In this document: piece by piece, positions 15,601 to 29,004 of the stretch | Position numbering within the stretch: the stretch's first letter is position 1 | How the letters are laid out: each line of letters starts with the position of its first letter | DNA from: Taxillus chinensis | Lineage: Eukaryota > Streptophyta > Magnoliopsida > Santalales > Loranthaceae | Length of the DNA stretch: 64,000 bases | Assembly: GCA_023512835.1 (NCBI GenBank) | Contig: CM042085.1 | Coordinates: forward strand, 8,106,062 to 8,170,061 | Reading direction: 5' to 3' | Program-made: the position numbers and the translations under genes | Notes under the pieces: model-generated | What the model was told of the DNA's origin: nothing | Databases searched by the model: none | Seen by the model: the letters and a program-made list of their open reading frames with translations, nothing else

Positions 15601-18600
15601 CTCGAACTCGAGTCAAACTTAATTGAGCGAGTATTGAACGAGCTATTGAGCATGTCACTTATTTAAAGGTATATATTTAATAAATTTTTAAACGATCCGA
15701 ACCAAACTGAACTTGTATAATAATCGAGTTGAATCGAGTTAAACTTATACAATTGAACAAGCTATTGAGTATGTCATCGATTCTTTTAAAATTTTATTAT
15801 ACTTAATTTTAATTTCTTTTTGAAATACATACTTCAAGCTTACAATTAAAAATTATAGACTTCAAATAAAAACCTATCAAATAAAATTTATTTTTTAAAT
15901 TTACAATTCAGCACAAACTTAAAAAAATAAAATATAAAAACTAAAATACCTATGTCCCCACCGAAACGGACGGGCTTGATAAATCCAACGATTTTTTAGG
16001 CGCATCAAAATAAATTGACAGGGTTGGTAAACAAGGAAAAAAACATTCTTCAAATTACGATTCTGATAACTTTCGGCGTCGCCCAGACGTCTCGAAAAGT
16101 TTTTAAAAATCAAACTGTTCATAAGTAAAAATGTGATTATAAACAAAAATACGTTCATTCAAACATTTGTTCATTAACAAAATTCCCCCAAGCACCCTCT
16201 GAATAATGATAAATAGCCAGTGGACACCAAATTTTTTAGCATTTAAGATTTGCATATTCCAACACAACGAACGATAAACCACTAATTTTAATATAAAGGC
16301 CCACAAAGAACACGCATTTTAAAAATCAATAAATAATATTACCGCATTGAAAAGTAATTGTACTCAAATAGGCTAGAAAGAAAACAATAAACAATGAGTA
16401 AAAGTCTAAACAAAGCATTACAAAACATTTTAAAAAAATCCAACAAAAATTACATGGCATGCATATCTAATTACAACATAAATAATCTCAAACAAAGTAA
16501 TTAAGAAAGATGAATAGGTATCTTGTAAGCTTAAAAAGCACGGGACAATGCTTAAATGGATAGCCAAGCCACTAGAAAGGACAGTTTAATAATAACAATA
16601 ATAATAATAACTTTATTGCATTCAATGACCTATGTTTCTTTCTCGAAAACACAATCAACTGAATTTCATAAATAATATTGCATTTCCAAAATCGACAATT
16701 GATCCTAAATACAGTTTTGATTACGAAAGAGCTACAGGTAATTAAAAAGAAGCTAACTTGTATTATTAAATTATCATACACTATTTGTCTTTGTTATTGA
16801 TGAACTAGGCTACTCCAAAACAATGCTTGTAATGATAACAGGAAATGAACTGCTGCTCCCCAACAAAAATATAACTGAACCTTGATCCAATTAGATGGAT
16901 ACAAAAAACAATGGGAAGCATAAATAAAGAGCAAACAAATATTAAACACATTTTTTGGAATTATTGGAATTCTTATGCTTTTGACTGACATCAAAATGAC
17001 AACCATAGTTTTTCTAAACAGATAACAAAGTGAGAAAAGGTGGGAAAAGGTAGACAGACCTATCAGGCTTTAGTAATGGCATCTTGATGAGCGAGCCAAA
17101 TCTTTCAATTAGACTACCCTCAAACTCCTTGCGATTCTGGAATGAGTCAACAAATATTAAGAACATATTTTAAGTTGGGTTTATAAACAAAGTGCTAAAA
17201 CGAAGCAAAAAAAAAAATAAGAAGAAAAACATGCCTTGCCCTCATAAAGGTGATAAAACATCAGCAACACATAGCCAACATTTGGAGATTCCTTATCAAG
17301 ATTCCCCTTGAAATAAATAAGTAAGTTAGGCTTACTGTCATCATCTATTTAGTATTTGAAATATATCTACAGGAGAAACAAGGATAAATAGCTACCGGAT
17401 GATTAACACGCTGAAGCACACGAAACAAAAAAACAGCCAACGCATCAAGAGAAAATGGATTTGAATCAGTCCCTGTACAATAGCATCATCATTACATCTG
17501 AAAATTTGACATAGAATAAATAAAATGGTTACGCTGCTAACTGAAACTATCAGAACAAAGTAACAGATTGTCAAGTGCTTTGAAATCCAACCTAAAAACC
17601 CCAGCTACCGATGAGTATATAGCTAGCCAACTAGAAGTCAATGATGAATAAATTTATACTAGAATAAGTAGATAATATTAATATTTTACCACCACACAAA
17701 GAGCAACTGCATAACTGCATGTAGTGTGTACCATTACACATTAGCCTGATGATATTCCCTAACTTGGCCTCTTTAAAACACATACCAAAAAAAAAAGTAT
17801 GCATGCAGTTGTCCTATTGTATGCATGAGGCAATCTATTACCACTGCAGATAAATCGGGTACTAAGGGCTCGTTTGGTACACATGAATAAAATTGGAGGG
17901 AATGAAATTAAAATGAAAATTGAATGGAATGAGAATGAGAATGAAAAAAAATCATTATCTTACCCACGAGTGGTATATAATACCATAAATAGGATATTGT
18001 GTTGAAAATTATAATTTTATCCATTCAAATATGTCTCCCCAGTCCTGCATCCCGCCACCCCATCCCACGCCCAGGCCTGTCGCCACCCAGCCCTGCATCG
18101 TGCCATCCCACCCTAGTTTTGCGCTGTCGCCACCCCAACCCCCAGCCCTGCACTCTCTCTCTCTCTCTCACACTGACGAACATCTCCGATGAATGCCATC
18201 TGCGCCAGTGGCAGGTTTGTAGGGAGAGAAGAAAACCATGAAACTGATTCTTTTTTTTTCAATTGTTTAATTTTACAAAATAGAGTAATAATTACTTAAA
18301 ATATTAAAAATAAACATAATTGAATTTTCTTATTCTGGAATGATTAACAGAAACATCATACACTATACGGAAATCGGATGAAATCAACAAAAAGTCAAGA
18401 AGCAGCACAAAACACTTCACAACTGATAAGTGAAGGAATGGAGCTGACCACTCTAGGACGAAGTAAAAAAACCGAAAATGAAGATATATAATGGATGCAG
18501 GAGCAACTAGATTTTTTTTTTGATAGATAAAAACCATGCACACAAGAAGTGCACAAGGGAGCAACTAGAGATCTTTAACCTTCTGAATCAGGCACAACTG

Positions 18601-21600
18601 GAACTGCAGAAGACCGAGTGCGTCGACACATCTCCTCAATCTGTAGGTACAAAAAAAACCATCCATCAGAGGAGAAGTATCCAGAAGGAAACAGCGCATC
18701 ACAACCTTCAATTGAACTACATGAGAATTGAAAAAGGATTTGTCATTTCATAAAAAAAATTGTCCATTTCATAAATAAAAACCCAGGAAGTTTTATACAG
18801 AACACAATTGAACAGATTCTCTCAGTAGTTAATGTAATCTGTCAAATTTTTGTTCTAAATTATGAAAAAGGCTGACAATTTCCAGACAAGCTTACAAATA
18901 TATATACATATATATATATATATATATCCATACATAAGAGTCTTGTTTGTAGGCAAAAACATATAGGAAAGAGACCTTTATCATTTGATGATTTTAGCAA
19001 TAGATCTATGGTGAAACTAGATATTAGGTAATACTAAGTCTTCTTTTATTGCATCTTTAAGACGCACAACTAACAGGAACACACTTATAATACGTTAAAA
19101 CCCAACATGGTTGGTACTAGTAAACATTATGTCAGTAAGCATGCAATTAATCCAAATAAATAATATGAATAAAATTTGCTACTATGCATCCATAAATAGT
19201 TAACCAAATCATAAATGCATATGTAAAGAAAACACTGAATTGATTGTAACCCTCACAACCAGTTTCTTACAAGCAAGTGCTGAATCACATGCTTGCGTGA
19301 AGATTACATAGTTTGATTAGTTTTGATATCTATAAGAAAATATTCTTATTCTTCTTAATTCACGTGTATGGTTAGATATATATACAAAAAGATGAAACTA
19401 TATTAGGATAATAATATTCCATTAATCACTCCAATTCCACTAATCACTCTAATCCCACTAATTACCTTAATTTCACTAATTACTACTAATTACTGTAACA
19501 CTCTCTCTTAAGTTGAAGCATAAATGTTAATCAAGTCCAACTTGTAAGCAATTTGAATTCCGTTTAGAGCTTTAGTGAATATATTGTCTAATTATTCTTC
19601 AGTCTTCACATATCTTATGAAAATTAATCCAAATTGAATTTTCTCACAGACAAAATGACAATCATTTTCAATATATTTAGTTCTCTCATGAAACACAAGA
19701 TTTGAGACAATATGAAATGTAACCTAATTATCATACTATAATTTAGCAAGTACCAAAGTTTTAAAACCAATTTCATTTAAAAGATGAAAAATTCACATTA
19801 TCTCACATACAGACTGCGCCATAGCCCTATATTCTGACTCAGGACTAGATTGTGACACAATATTTTGTTTCTTACTCTTTCATGAGAAATTTCCTTCAAC
19901 AAAGACACAATAACCTGTGATGAATCTTCTATCCATGGGACAACCTACCCAATTTGCATCTAAGAAATATTCAATCTGCATGTGACCATGATTTGTGTAC
20001 AATAGACCATGTCCAGGTGCTCTTTTGAGTAACATATAATCTAATCTAATGCTGCCCAATGATCAACTGTTAGGGATGACATGGATTAACTAATAACACT
20101 AACAGAATAGGCAATGTCTGGACAAGTGACAGTAAGATAATTTAACTTTTCAACCAACCGCCGATATCTGTCAAGATTGTCAAATGATGTCCCATCTCTT
20201 GTGAGGTGCATATTTGGAGTCATTGGAACACTACAAGACTTCGCTCCCAATTTGCATGTCTTAGTTAATAGGGATGTAAAACGAACCGGTTCGGTCTGGT
20301 CCATCGCGGAGCAGGCCTAAATGAGCCACCCTATTTAGGCCCGCAAATTTAATGGACCAAGAATGGACTGATCCGGTCTGTATTTTATTTATTTATATAT
20401 GATAAATTAATTTTTATTAAATATTTTAATTTTTTAATTTTAAAATCATATTTAAATGTTTATGTTTCTAAACTTTAATTTTAAAACTAATAAGTTTAGA
20501 GTCTAGGTACTAACATATTAGGTAGAATGAGTAATAAGTTTTAAAAAATAAAAAAAATAAACACCGGTCCGCAGACCAGTCCATGTCCGCACGGACCGCG
20601 CCTAAACGGAATAGTCCATTTAGGCCTACGATTGAAATGGACCGGATTTTTCCGGTCCGATGACCACTGGTCCATTTTACACCCCTATCAGTTAATAAAT
20701 CAAGAACATATTTTCTCTTAGAGAGAAAGATACCGCATCTACTCCTTGTAACTTCAACACCCAAAAAATATTTGAGCAACCCTAAGTCCTTTGTATGAAA
20801 TTGAAAAGATACCATGTCTACTCCTTGTAACTTTAATACTTAAAAAATATTTGAGCAACCCCAAGTCATTTGTGTGAAATTGAGTATGAAAAAAAGACTT
20901 AAGAGATGAAATACCCAAAGTATCACTACCAATAATAACAATATTATCCACATATACAATTAAAAGGATAAGACTACTGGTTGATTGCTTGTAGAACACT
21001 AAATAGTCATTCCGACTCTTAATCATGCCTCGTGTTTCAATAACCTGACTAAATTTGTCAAATCAAGCACGAAGACTCTATACCATATAAAGATTCCCAA
21101 AAACGACAAACATGGCTGGACTCCCCCTAAGCAACAAAACCCGAAGGTTGCTCCATATACATCTCTTCGTGGAGATCACTATGAAAAAAATATTTTTAAT
21201 ATCCAATTGATGCAAAGGCCAATGGTGAGTAGCAGCTATAGAAATAAACAAGCAAACAGAGGTCAATTTGACAACATGTGAGAAAGTATCGAATAATCCA
21301 CACCATATGTTTGGGTATAACCTTTAGCAACAAGACAGACTTTTAACCGAGCAACAAACCCATCAGGATTAACCTTAACTGTGAACGCCCACTTGCAACC
21401 GATAGCATGCTTCCCTGAAGGTAAATGAACCAAGTCCCAAGTATCATTTTTGTCTAAAGCCTGCATTTCATTGAACATTGCTTGGCACCAACTAGAGTGA
21501 GAAAGGGCTTCACAATTGTAAGAAACAAAAGAAGAAATAGGAAAAATGCAGCTTTATTTACCTTTGTGTAAGGCAATAGAAAAAGCATCACTTGAAACAA

Positions 21601-24600
21601 GATACACAACATGAATCAAGGGGTCAGCACCTGGAGTACACTTGAGTAATAGGATATTTGTGAGTGGCAGGAGGAACGGGGCTCATTGCGGGCGCAGAAA
21701 GTGTGATAGATACACCAATACATCATCAGCAACAATAACATCCTCCCCCTAGATGTGTGGGGGACAAGATATTTGTTAATACTAGGACAATAACATCGAT
21801 ATCCTTTTTTAAGACAAGAATATCCAAGAAAAACATACTTCAAGGACTTAGGATCTAATTTAGTGACATATGGGCGAACATCAAAAATAAAGCAAGTGCT
21901 ACCAAATATTTTAGGATCAATTAGAAACATGAACTTGTGAGGAAAGAGAGTTTTATAAGGGATTTCACCATGAAGAACAGATAAGAGCATACGATTAATT
22001 AAAAAACATGCGGTAGAAACTGCATCAGCCCAAAAGGATTTTAGAACATTCATTTGAAATAAAAAGGCACATACAATTTCAAGAAGATGTCTGTTCTTTC
22101 GTTCAGCCACACCATTTTGAGATGAAGTATCGACATGGGAAGTCTCATGAAGCATGTCATGTTGAGTTATAAAATTTTGAAACAATATTTGGGTATACTC
22201 TTTGGCATTATCACCGCAGAAACACGAATCGAAACATTGAATTGAGTTTTGATTTTAGCAGCAAAAGCACAAAAGATAGAAAAAAGTTCAGAGCAATTTT
22301 TCATGAAATATAATCAAATGACACGAGAATAGTTTTCCACAAAGTTAACCAAATAAAATCCAGGTTTAGATATAAGAGGACAAGGACCTCAAACATCATA
22401 ATGAACTAATTCGAAAGGAACACTAGCACGATTCTCGAACTGGAACTAAGGCGATGATATTTGGCATACTAAAATGACACAATTTAAAGAAGACATATGA
22501 CTAAACAGTGGGCAAGGCTTCTTAAGCACGGGAAGTGATGGATGATGCAACTTACAATGTTCTTTGAAGGGAGATATAACACCAAAGCAAGCAAAAAAAC
22601 AAAGTGAGTGGGGTATCGAGAGCATAGAGGCCTCCAGATTCATGTCCTTTACCAATAATCTTCTTCGTCTTAAGATCCTGAAATAAGCAATAATCATGCA
22701 AAAAAGTGATGGAACAATTAAGATGACGAGTAAGCTAACTTAGTAAATTAAATTAAAAGAAAAATTAGATAAATGTAAGACTAATGACAACGGTAGTAGA
22801 AGAGTTGGTGTAATTGTACTAGTCTTACGAACACAAGATGATAACTCATGTCACCCATCAGCTAAGGTAACTATAGATCGAGAGGAATGGTGCTGGTAAG
22901 TAAAAAAGAGACTAGAATTACCTATCATATGATCTATGGCACTAGAATTAATGATTCATTTGAAAGATGAGGAAAGAAGACACTTATTTGGAATACCTAA
23001 ATCATCAATAAAAGTAACAAAAGGAGATGAAGACTTTGGTGATTCTTGATATTGAAAAAACTTGGCAAATTCATTTATAGAGATACAAACTATCGATTGT
23101 GCATCCATAATTCCAAAACTGAGGCAAAAGAGCCATTATGTCACAGGTTGAGCCCGTTACTCAAACAGAATAGACCACAAATAAAACAACTATAGATACG
23201 AAACAAATCACAAATGTTGACGTTAGAATAATAAAAACGTCAAGGCTAAGGTCAAAGACAAGATTGGGCAAAGACGTCAATGATCAGAGATGCGAGACTG
23301 GACAAAAACGTGAAACTGGACAAAAACGTGAAGAACGAACATCGTTGATGATAAAGGCGTCATCAGACAGAATTCTCAGAGGGAAATGTCAATGAACAGA
23401 GTGTGCAGTGAGAGACATTGAAGATTGTCGATGTCGGGCAGAGACGTAGGCAGAGGTCTCGATGGCCAGTCGGCAATGATGTCAAAGAAGTTGAAGATAT
23501 CACACAGAGGCGTCGAACGTCACACAAAGGCATCGAGGCCAGAGTTTTCGAAGTCAGTATCATTGAAGTTGCCGTCTTGTAGAGCCGTCGAGATTGGCAT
23601 CGGAACGGAATAGTGTCAAAGGACAGAAGTACGCCAAGGATAAAGACCAAGAAAGATCGCCGTTAAGCAGAATGCCAGACAAATGATTGATCCTAGCCAG
23701 AGGGCTTTGAGGCAGAAGCTACAAACGAGCCACTAAACGAACATCAACGGCAAAGGACGAGACGTTGACGTCGACAAAGTCACAGACGTTGGAGGGACCA
23801 CCGTGAGTGTCGCCCGATCGATCCTTGCGTGCAACAAATACGAAGACATTGACAAAGTTGCGAACAAAAAGTCGTCAAGATAGCAGACGAAAACGATATT
23901 CTTTTTTTTTTCAAGGCTCTGATACTATGATATCAATATAAAAAAATATTCTTATTCTTCTTAATTCACATGTACAATATATGGTTAGCTATATAAATAA
24001 AAAGATAAAACTATATTAGGATAATAATATCTCATTAATCACTCCAATCCCACTAATTGCTCTAATTCCACTAATTACTAATAATTACGATAACAAGTTT
24101 CAACAAAGTAAATTACTAGTTTTTAAAAATAGGGAAGTCCTGAGTCCAAACAACAGGATTTGAGTTTTTCTTAATCATTATTTGAACAAAGTCTAAATAA
24201 CAGGCCTTAAAAGGTCCCCTGGCCATGGTGAACCAAAATTTGAACTCCTTTTCTTCAAAACATCATGCACAAGTTTAAGTTGAATGCCAGATAGCAAGTT
24301 TTGAGTAGAATCACAGCTGCATTTACATGTATTTGTGTATGTGTATTAACTGTGATGCTATATTGTTGGATAATTTAGAAAAACAACCCCTCCTTTCAAA
24401 CAATGTACTTGTACTAGCTAATTGTTACCAAGCAGGCTCCTTTAAAATCAAGAATTTGCCGTTATATTTGAATTCAAATGTACTGCTTCATTAGATTATG
24501 AAATTCAAATTAACTACTGACCATCTTCCTTTAAGATTTTATGCTGACGTGCATTGGTTATGCTTGAACAAGCGTCTGAAAAACATTAATTCTAAATTTC

Positions 24601-27600
24601 TAATATTTTATTTTTAATGATATTTCTTGTATGGATAGTACATTAAAATATGTATAGACAAGCACCTTAGGTGCTAGAAAGTACCCCAACAGCTTAGCAT
24701 CACCTAGCACAGCCAGGTGAATTTAAGAACAGTGTAAATTACAGTAAGAATACATGTTCAAACAATTACAACAACAAAAACCAATTACCTGCATCCAAAC
24801 TTCTTCATTTGGTGCATTTTTGTCAGCAAGCATTACTGAATTTGGTTTTTTCCTATGTTCATCAGCAACCCTCTGCCAGTATCTTCCTGTAGATAGAAAA
24901 AAAATGAATGCACGAAATTTAGATTCATTTAAAACCAAAAGATTAGCGGGATCAAGATATTTAGATAACTTGCCAAAATGGATTTTACAATCATATAATG
25001 TTAACGTGGTTTTGTGTGAGGTTCGTGTATTACCTAAAATGGATTTTACAATCATATAATGCAAGGTAGAGTTTTGGACTTTTGGTTATCAATAATGTTA
25101 AGATATCAGTATCTCATTAACACTTCTCCTAACAGTATTCAAGATCCCTACAGGTTCTCTTGGGAGACTTATTTGAAATGTAACATTCCTTTAAATAAAT
25201 TCCTAATCAAGATTAAGGCAAAAAACTACTCTCCTAAATGAGGTCCCAATATGCATTTTGTAATCACGCAAACCCTCATATAAGGTATACCTGGACAAAC
25301 ACTTCTGTTAGGAGAAGATAATGATATACATGGTTCTAAAAACGTTAATTGGTATTGTTCGATAAAGCACAAAATAAAGATTAATCATAATTTAATCGAT
25401 AAAAAAACAAATTTAACATTAAAATATTATAAATATTATAAATATCACAAATTTAACATTAAAAAACATAATTTCAACATTACCATGATGAAACAAAAAG
25501 AGAACTAAGTTTAAACTTTAAACAAACACAAGTTTCAAAGAAAAATAAGTTTAAATAAACATGTCTTCAAATAGTTCATCAATCATCACCATCAAGATCT
25601 CCTAAACATCAATATTTTATCTTCATCTGAATCCCTTTGGAGGAGCTTCCCGCATAGAGATTCTTGGGAGTGGTCAAAATATTTCACGAAATCATTAAAT
25701 CAATAATTCAATTTTGATTGTTATAAAAAAAAATGATTATTGATGTCATATTAAACATTTAAACTAGGTAATTAAAACAAGATTTACAAGGCTAATTCCA
25801 TGTTGACTAAGAATTCCATGTAAAAAAACAGAATTGAAACAAGAGATGAAGAAAACAGAGATTATAAACTCCCTTTTCTGATTGTTTTCTTAATTGAAAT
25901 GGCGATGAAGAGAGAACAAAAGTGCACTGCTGTTGCTTGTTAAATGCTAAATCGCCAGCTACAGGGAGATCACCCCACTGGAGATCACAACGTTAGTTGG
26001 GCCACTGGGAGATCAAGCCGCCATTTGCACTACTAGGAGATCACATTGTCACTTGCCACTCAAACCATCACTTCAAGTCAGTCGCCTGTCGCTGCTTGAA
26101 CCTAGGAGATGAACCCTTGACCCTCTACACAAGGCAGTCGTTGAGAAATTAAGAAGACGATTTTTTTTGGTTTAACGCAAATCGCATTGAGGCTTTCCAA
26201 ACCATTGACACAAGCTTTTCTTTTTTCTTGAAACAAAGAACGTAGCAAAACGATGGCATTTTGCTGGGGCACTTGACTTTTTAAAGATCTGCTTGAATTG
26301 AAATAAAACATTCTACAAAAATTATTTTATGGAAAATAGAATGTTTGATACGCAATAAAGTGAAAAGTCAATGGAAATAGTTTTTCTTTGACTGGAAAAT
26401 GCATATATATGTTTTACGGAAAATGGTTTACGGGTTTTTTTTACAGTAAACCATTTTCCAAAACACACGCGTCGAGTCTCAAACTCATCCTTGCTGCTAC
26501 CCCCTCCCACCACCTAGGCAAACTCATTGCCAACTCCAACAAGATCTCTGGCTGCTTTGACTCCATTAGCAACAACCTCCGCTTCTTGACCATGGATGAT
26601 GGTTTCAACTGGAGATGAATCTGGAGATGGGCGGTGCAGTCGCCAACAGACAACTACAACGGGTGTAAGGGGTCTAGCAGGTGATGTTCAATGTCGGCAT
26701 CGAAAGCAGGTAGCAAATTTTTCGAGAGAAGTAGTTGCGATCAACAACAAGGTCTCCGGGAGCAGGAACAGATGGAAATGGCACAAAAGCAACTGTAATC
26801 AACAGCAAGGTCTCCGCCCTTGTCATAGTCCATGATCTCAACCAGGTACAGCAATACACCACTGTCGCTAGGGAATCTGACCACGGCCATGACCTTAAAG
26901 ACCAACTTATTGTCTTGAACCCCAGGCGCACTGCCGTTGAAGGGAGAAGATGATACAAAGGTGTAGAATGGATGCACATTGAAAATTAGGGATTTGGACA
27001 ATCCTAATTTGTTGTGAAATTAGGAAAATATTATATTATATATTTGGTTGATTTGGATTTAATTGGGAATAGTTAACTTGAGATTTGATTTTGTTTGATT
27101 TGGAATTTGATTTTCATTTTATTTGGGATTGAATTTGATTGATTTGGGTATTAATTTGATATTTGATTTTGCTTATTTTTTTACTAAATCAAGGAAATTG
27201 CATTCTTAAAAAATTATTTTTGGGGATATCATTTTACGTGGAGTATTTCCAAAATGTAAACAAACATTGAGAAAGTAAATATTTTCTTAACATTTATTTT
27301 ATCCATAAATATTTTACAGTGGAAAATATTTTACAAACGGAGCCACATGGGTAATCGCTGCTACAGGTGATTACTCATAAATTAATCAGTTATACATCAA
27401 TTTATCGCCATTTAAGCTATTAATCTACAATTAATTAAATATTTTTTCCTTCACTCACAAGCGTCTAATTCAGTATTGGGTTAGGTAAGCCATCGAATTT
27501 TGGTTAATCAATGGTTCATCATAGATTAGTCGCAGTTTTTAGAACACTGTTGATATAGTTAACCAAATGAAGCTCAAAGACTATGATATATGAAAAATAA

Positions 27601-28967
27601 TAAATAATTTTACTTAAAAAAAAACACCTAGGTGTTGTTAAAACTGTAGGCATTTTGCTTGTCCAAAACCATTTTCATCTCTCCCTTCTAATTTTTTGTT
27701 GATTTCATCACAAATTGCAGATTTTTCCAGGTACTTTCCTAATATGGAAGTAATCCTAAATAGCTCTAGAATCCTCACCATGTTGATACTGTAATAAAAG
27801 ACATCCTCTCCACGCGTGAATTCATAACCACTGATCTCTTATGGAAATCATTACTATAAATGCTTGAGATACGAAATTAAAATGGAAATTTTAGACTTGC
27901 CACATAGAACTTGATATGCCTATCCAATTCATACTACAACATTTGCAGCACAATGTTCCATACCTTTGATTAGATCACCCATGAGGCTCCGAACAGGACG
28001 ATCATCTCCAAAATCTCCTGATGTAGACATTAATTCCTTGCAAAGCGCAGACTTAGCACATCCAGGTATTCCTGAGAAGGAAAATTCAGTAGGGGTAGTG
28101 TATTGAAAAATGTTGTGATTTATTTTTTACTGCCTCATAAACGATTTAAAATCATAAACCACAGCAAAATAAATTAAACTTGAAAACTGCAGATATTTGA
28201 AATGCCACAGTCGTTAAATGCACATGCATGCAAAGAGTAGAGGGCCCTTGGGGAGGAGCATAAAGTGCAAACAAGGGTGAGGGCCTTACCAGTGCTATCC
28301 ACGACTTTTAATATTGACATTAAAACAAAATCCTTAGTAACAAAACCAAAAGTTAACAAAAAAAAAAACGAAGTCTAAAGAAAAGAAAAGTCACACAACA
28401 TGTGACAGTTGGGCTGCATGCTGAGGCATGTTTTTATCATTAATCATCATCCAACTGCAAATGTCTTGGGCCGCATGCCTAGGCACAGCAGGTGTGTAGG
28501 CCAGGCCATAGGAGGCAAAGAGGCTGGGCCTTGCAAGGTGAGGCACTAAACCAGAACCTGATTGAGTCTAGGCATGTTTTAACTTTTAACAACAGCCAAA
28601 TGTCAAATAAAGTTAACACATGAGGACAACAGCAGAGAAATACCACAATAAATATTTTGAATAAATCTTAAGATGTCTCCTCAACCAAAATGCCAAAGGA
28701 GGGACCAAAAAACTAGAAGAGAAAAGAAGAGTAGAAGGGAGAAAATGAACCAGAAAAGAATCCTAACCTGAATGTTTTGTGCAGTTTTGGCCGCAGGCCA
28801 AAACTTTATGTACAATTTCTATAAGGTGCATTTATAACAGTGCATGCTTGAAAAGAAGACAGTTCAAAAAGAGTACAAGAAAACAAACGTTGGCTGTCTC
28901 CAGACCAACAAAAGATCAATACATTGCAAACAAAGAACTATACAAGGAAGATAAATCCTCTCTCACA

Positions 28968-29004
<37 letters not shown>

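Larger units (their letters stand above)
20086..21480 (-). pseudogene. Copia reverse transcriptase remnant
   Basis: Minus-strand frames give a copia-type reverse transcriptase in pieces. The start of the domain (NDTWDLVHLPSGK, then GCKWAFTVK) is at about 21270-21450. The segment following the catalytic YVDD-like site (here IVYVDNIVI) is at about 20925-20970, and DLGLLKYFLG is at about 20770. The C-terminal part (TPNMHL and CPDIAYSVSVIS) is at about 20086-20215. It is broken by stops, a frame-shifting 79-bp tandem duplication and a 419-bp nested insertion. The second aspartate of the YVDD box appears as N, itself an inactivating change. Confidence 0.85.
19324..24095 (-). mobile_element. Degenerate Ty1/copia LTR retrotransposon inside tRNA ligase intron 19
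   Basis: A 4772-bp element read on the minus strand. LTRs at 23928-24095 (5') and 19324-19500 (3') are about 170 bp, start TGTTA and, on the 5' side, end CA. The target duplication AGTTT is present at 19319-19323 and 24096-24100. A primer site resembling the initiator-Met tRNA type (TAGTATCAGAGCC) abuts the 5' LTR at 23915-23927, and a purine tract (AAGAGAGAG) precedes the 3' LTR. Decayed pol follows the copia order: protease region (about 22830-23105), integrase (about 21616-22250), reverse transcriptase (about 20086-21480), RNase H (about 19560-20060). Stops and frameshifts are frequent, a 79-bp tandem duplication lies in reverse transcriptase, and a DNA transposon is nested inside. No gag was recognised. 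It cannot move by its own proteins. Confidence 0.93.

Noticed and set aside
15161..17136. Possible separate gene for the tRNA ligase exons left of the copia element
   Set aside because: Exons 20-27 continue the kinase and phosphodiesterase parts in exact phase with exon 19, so one gene explains both sides.
17874..18500. PIF/Harbinger-type element starting GGGCTCGTTTGGTAC
   Set aside because: Only the left terminus was found; no matching right end or TTA duplication could be shown.
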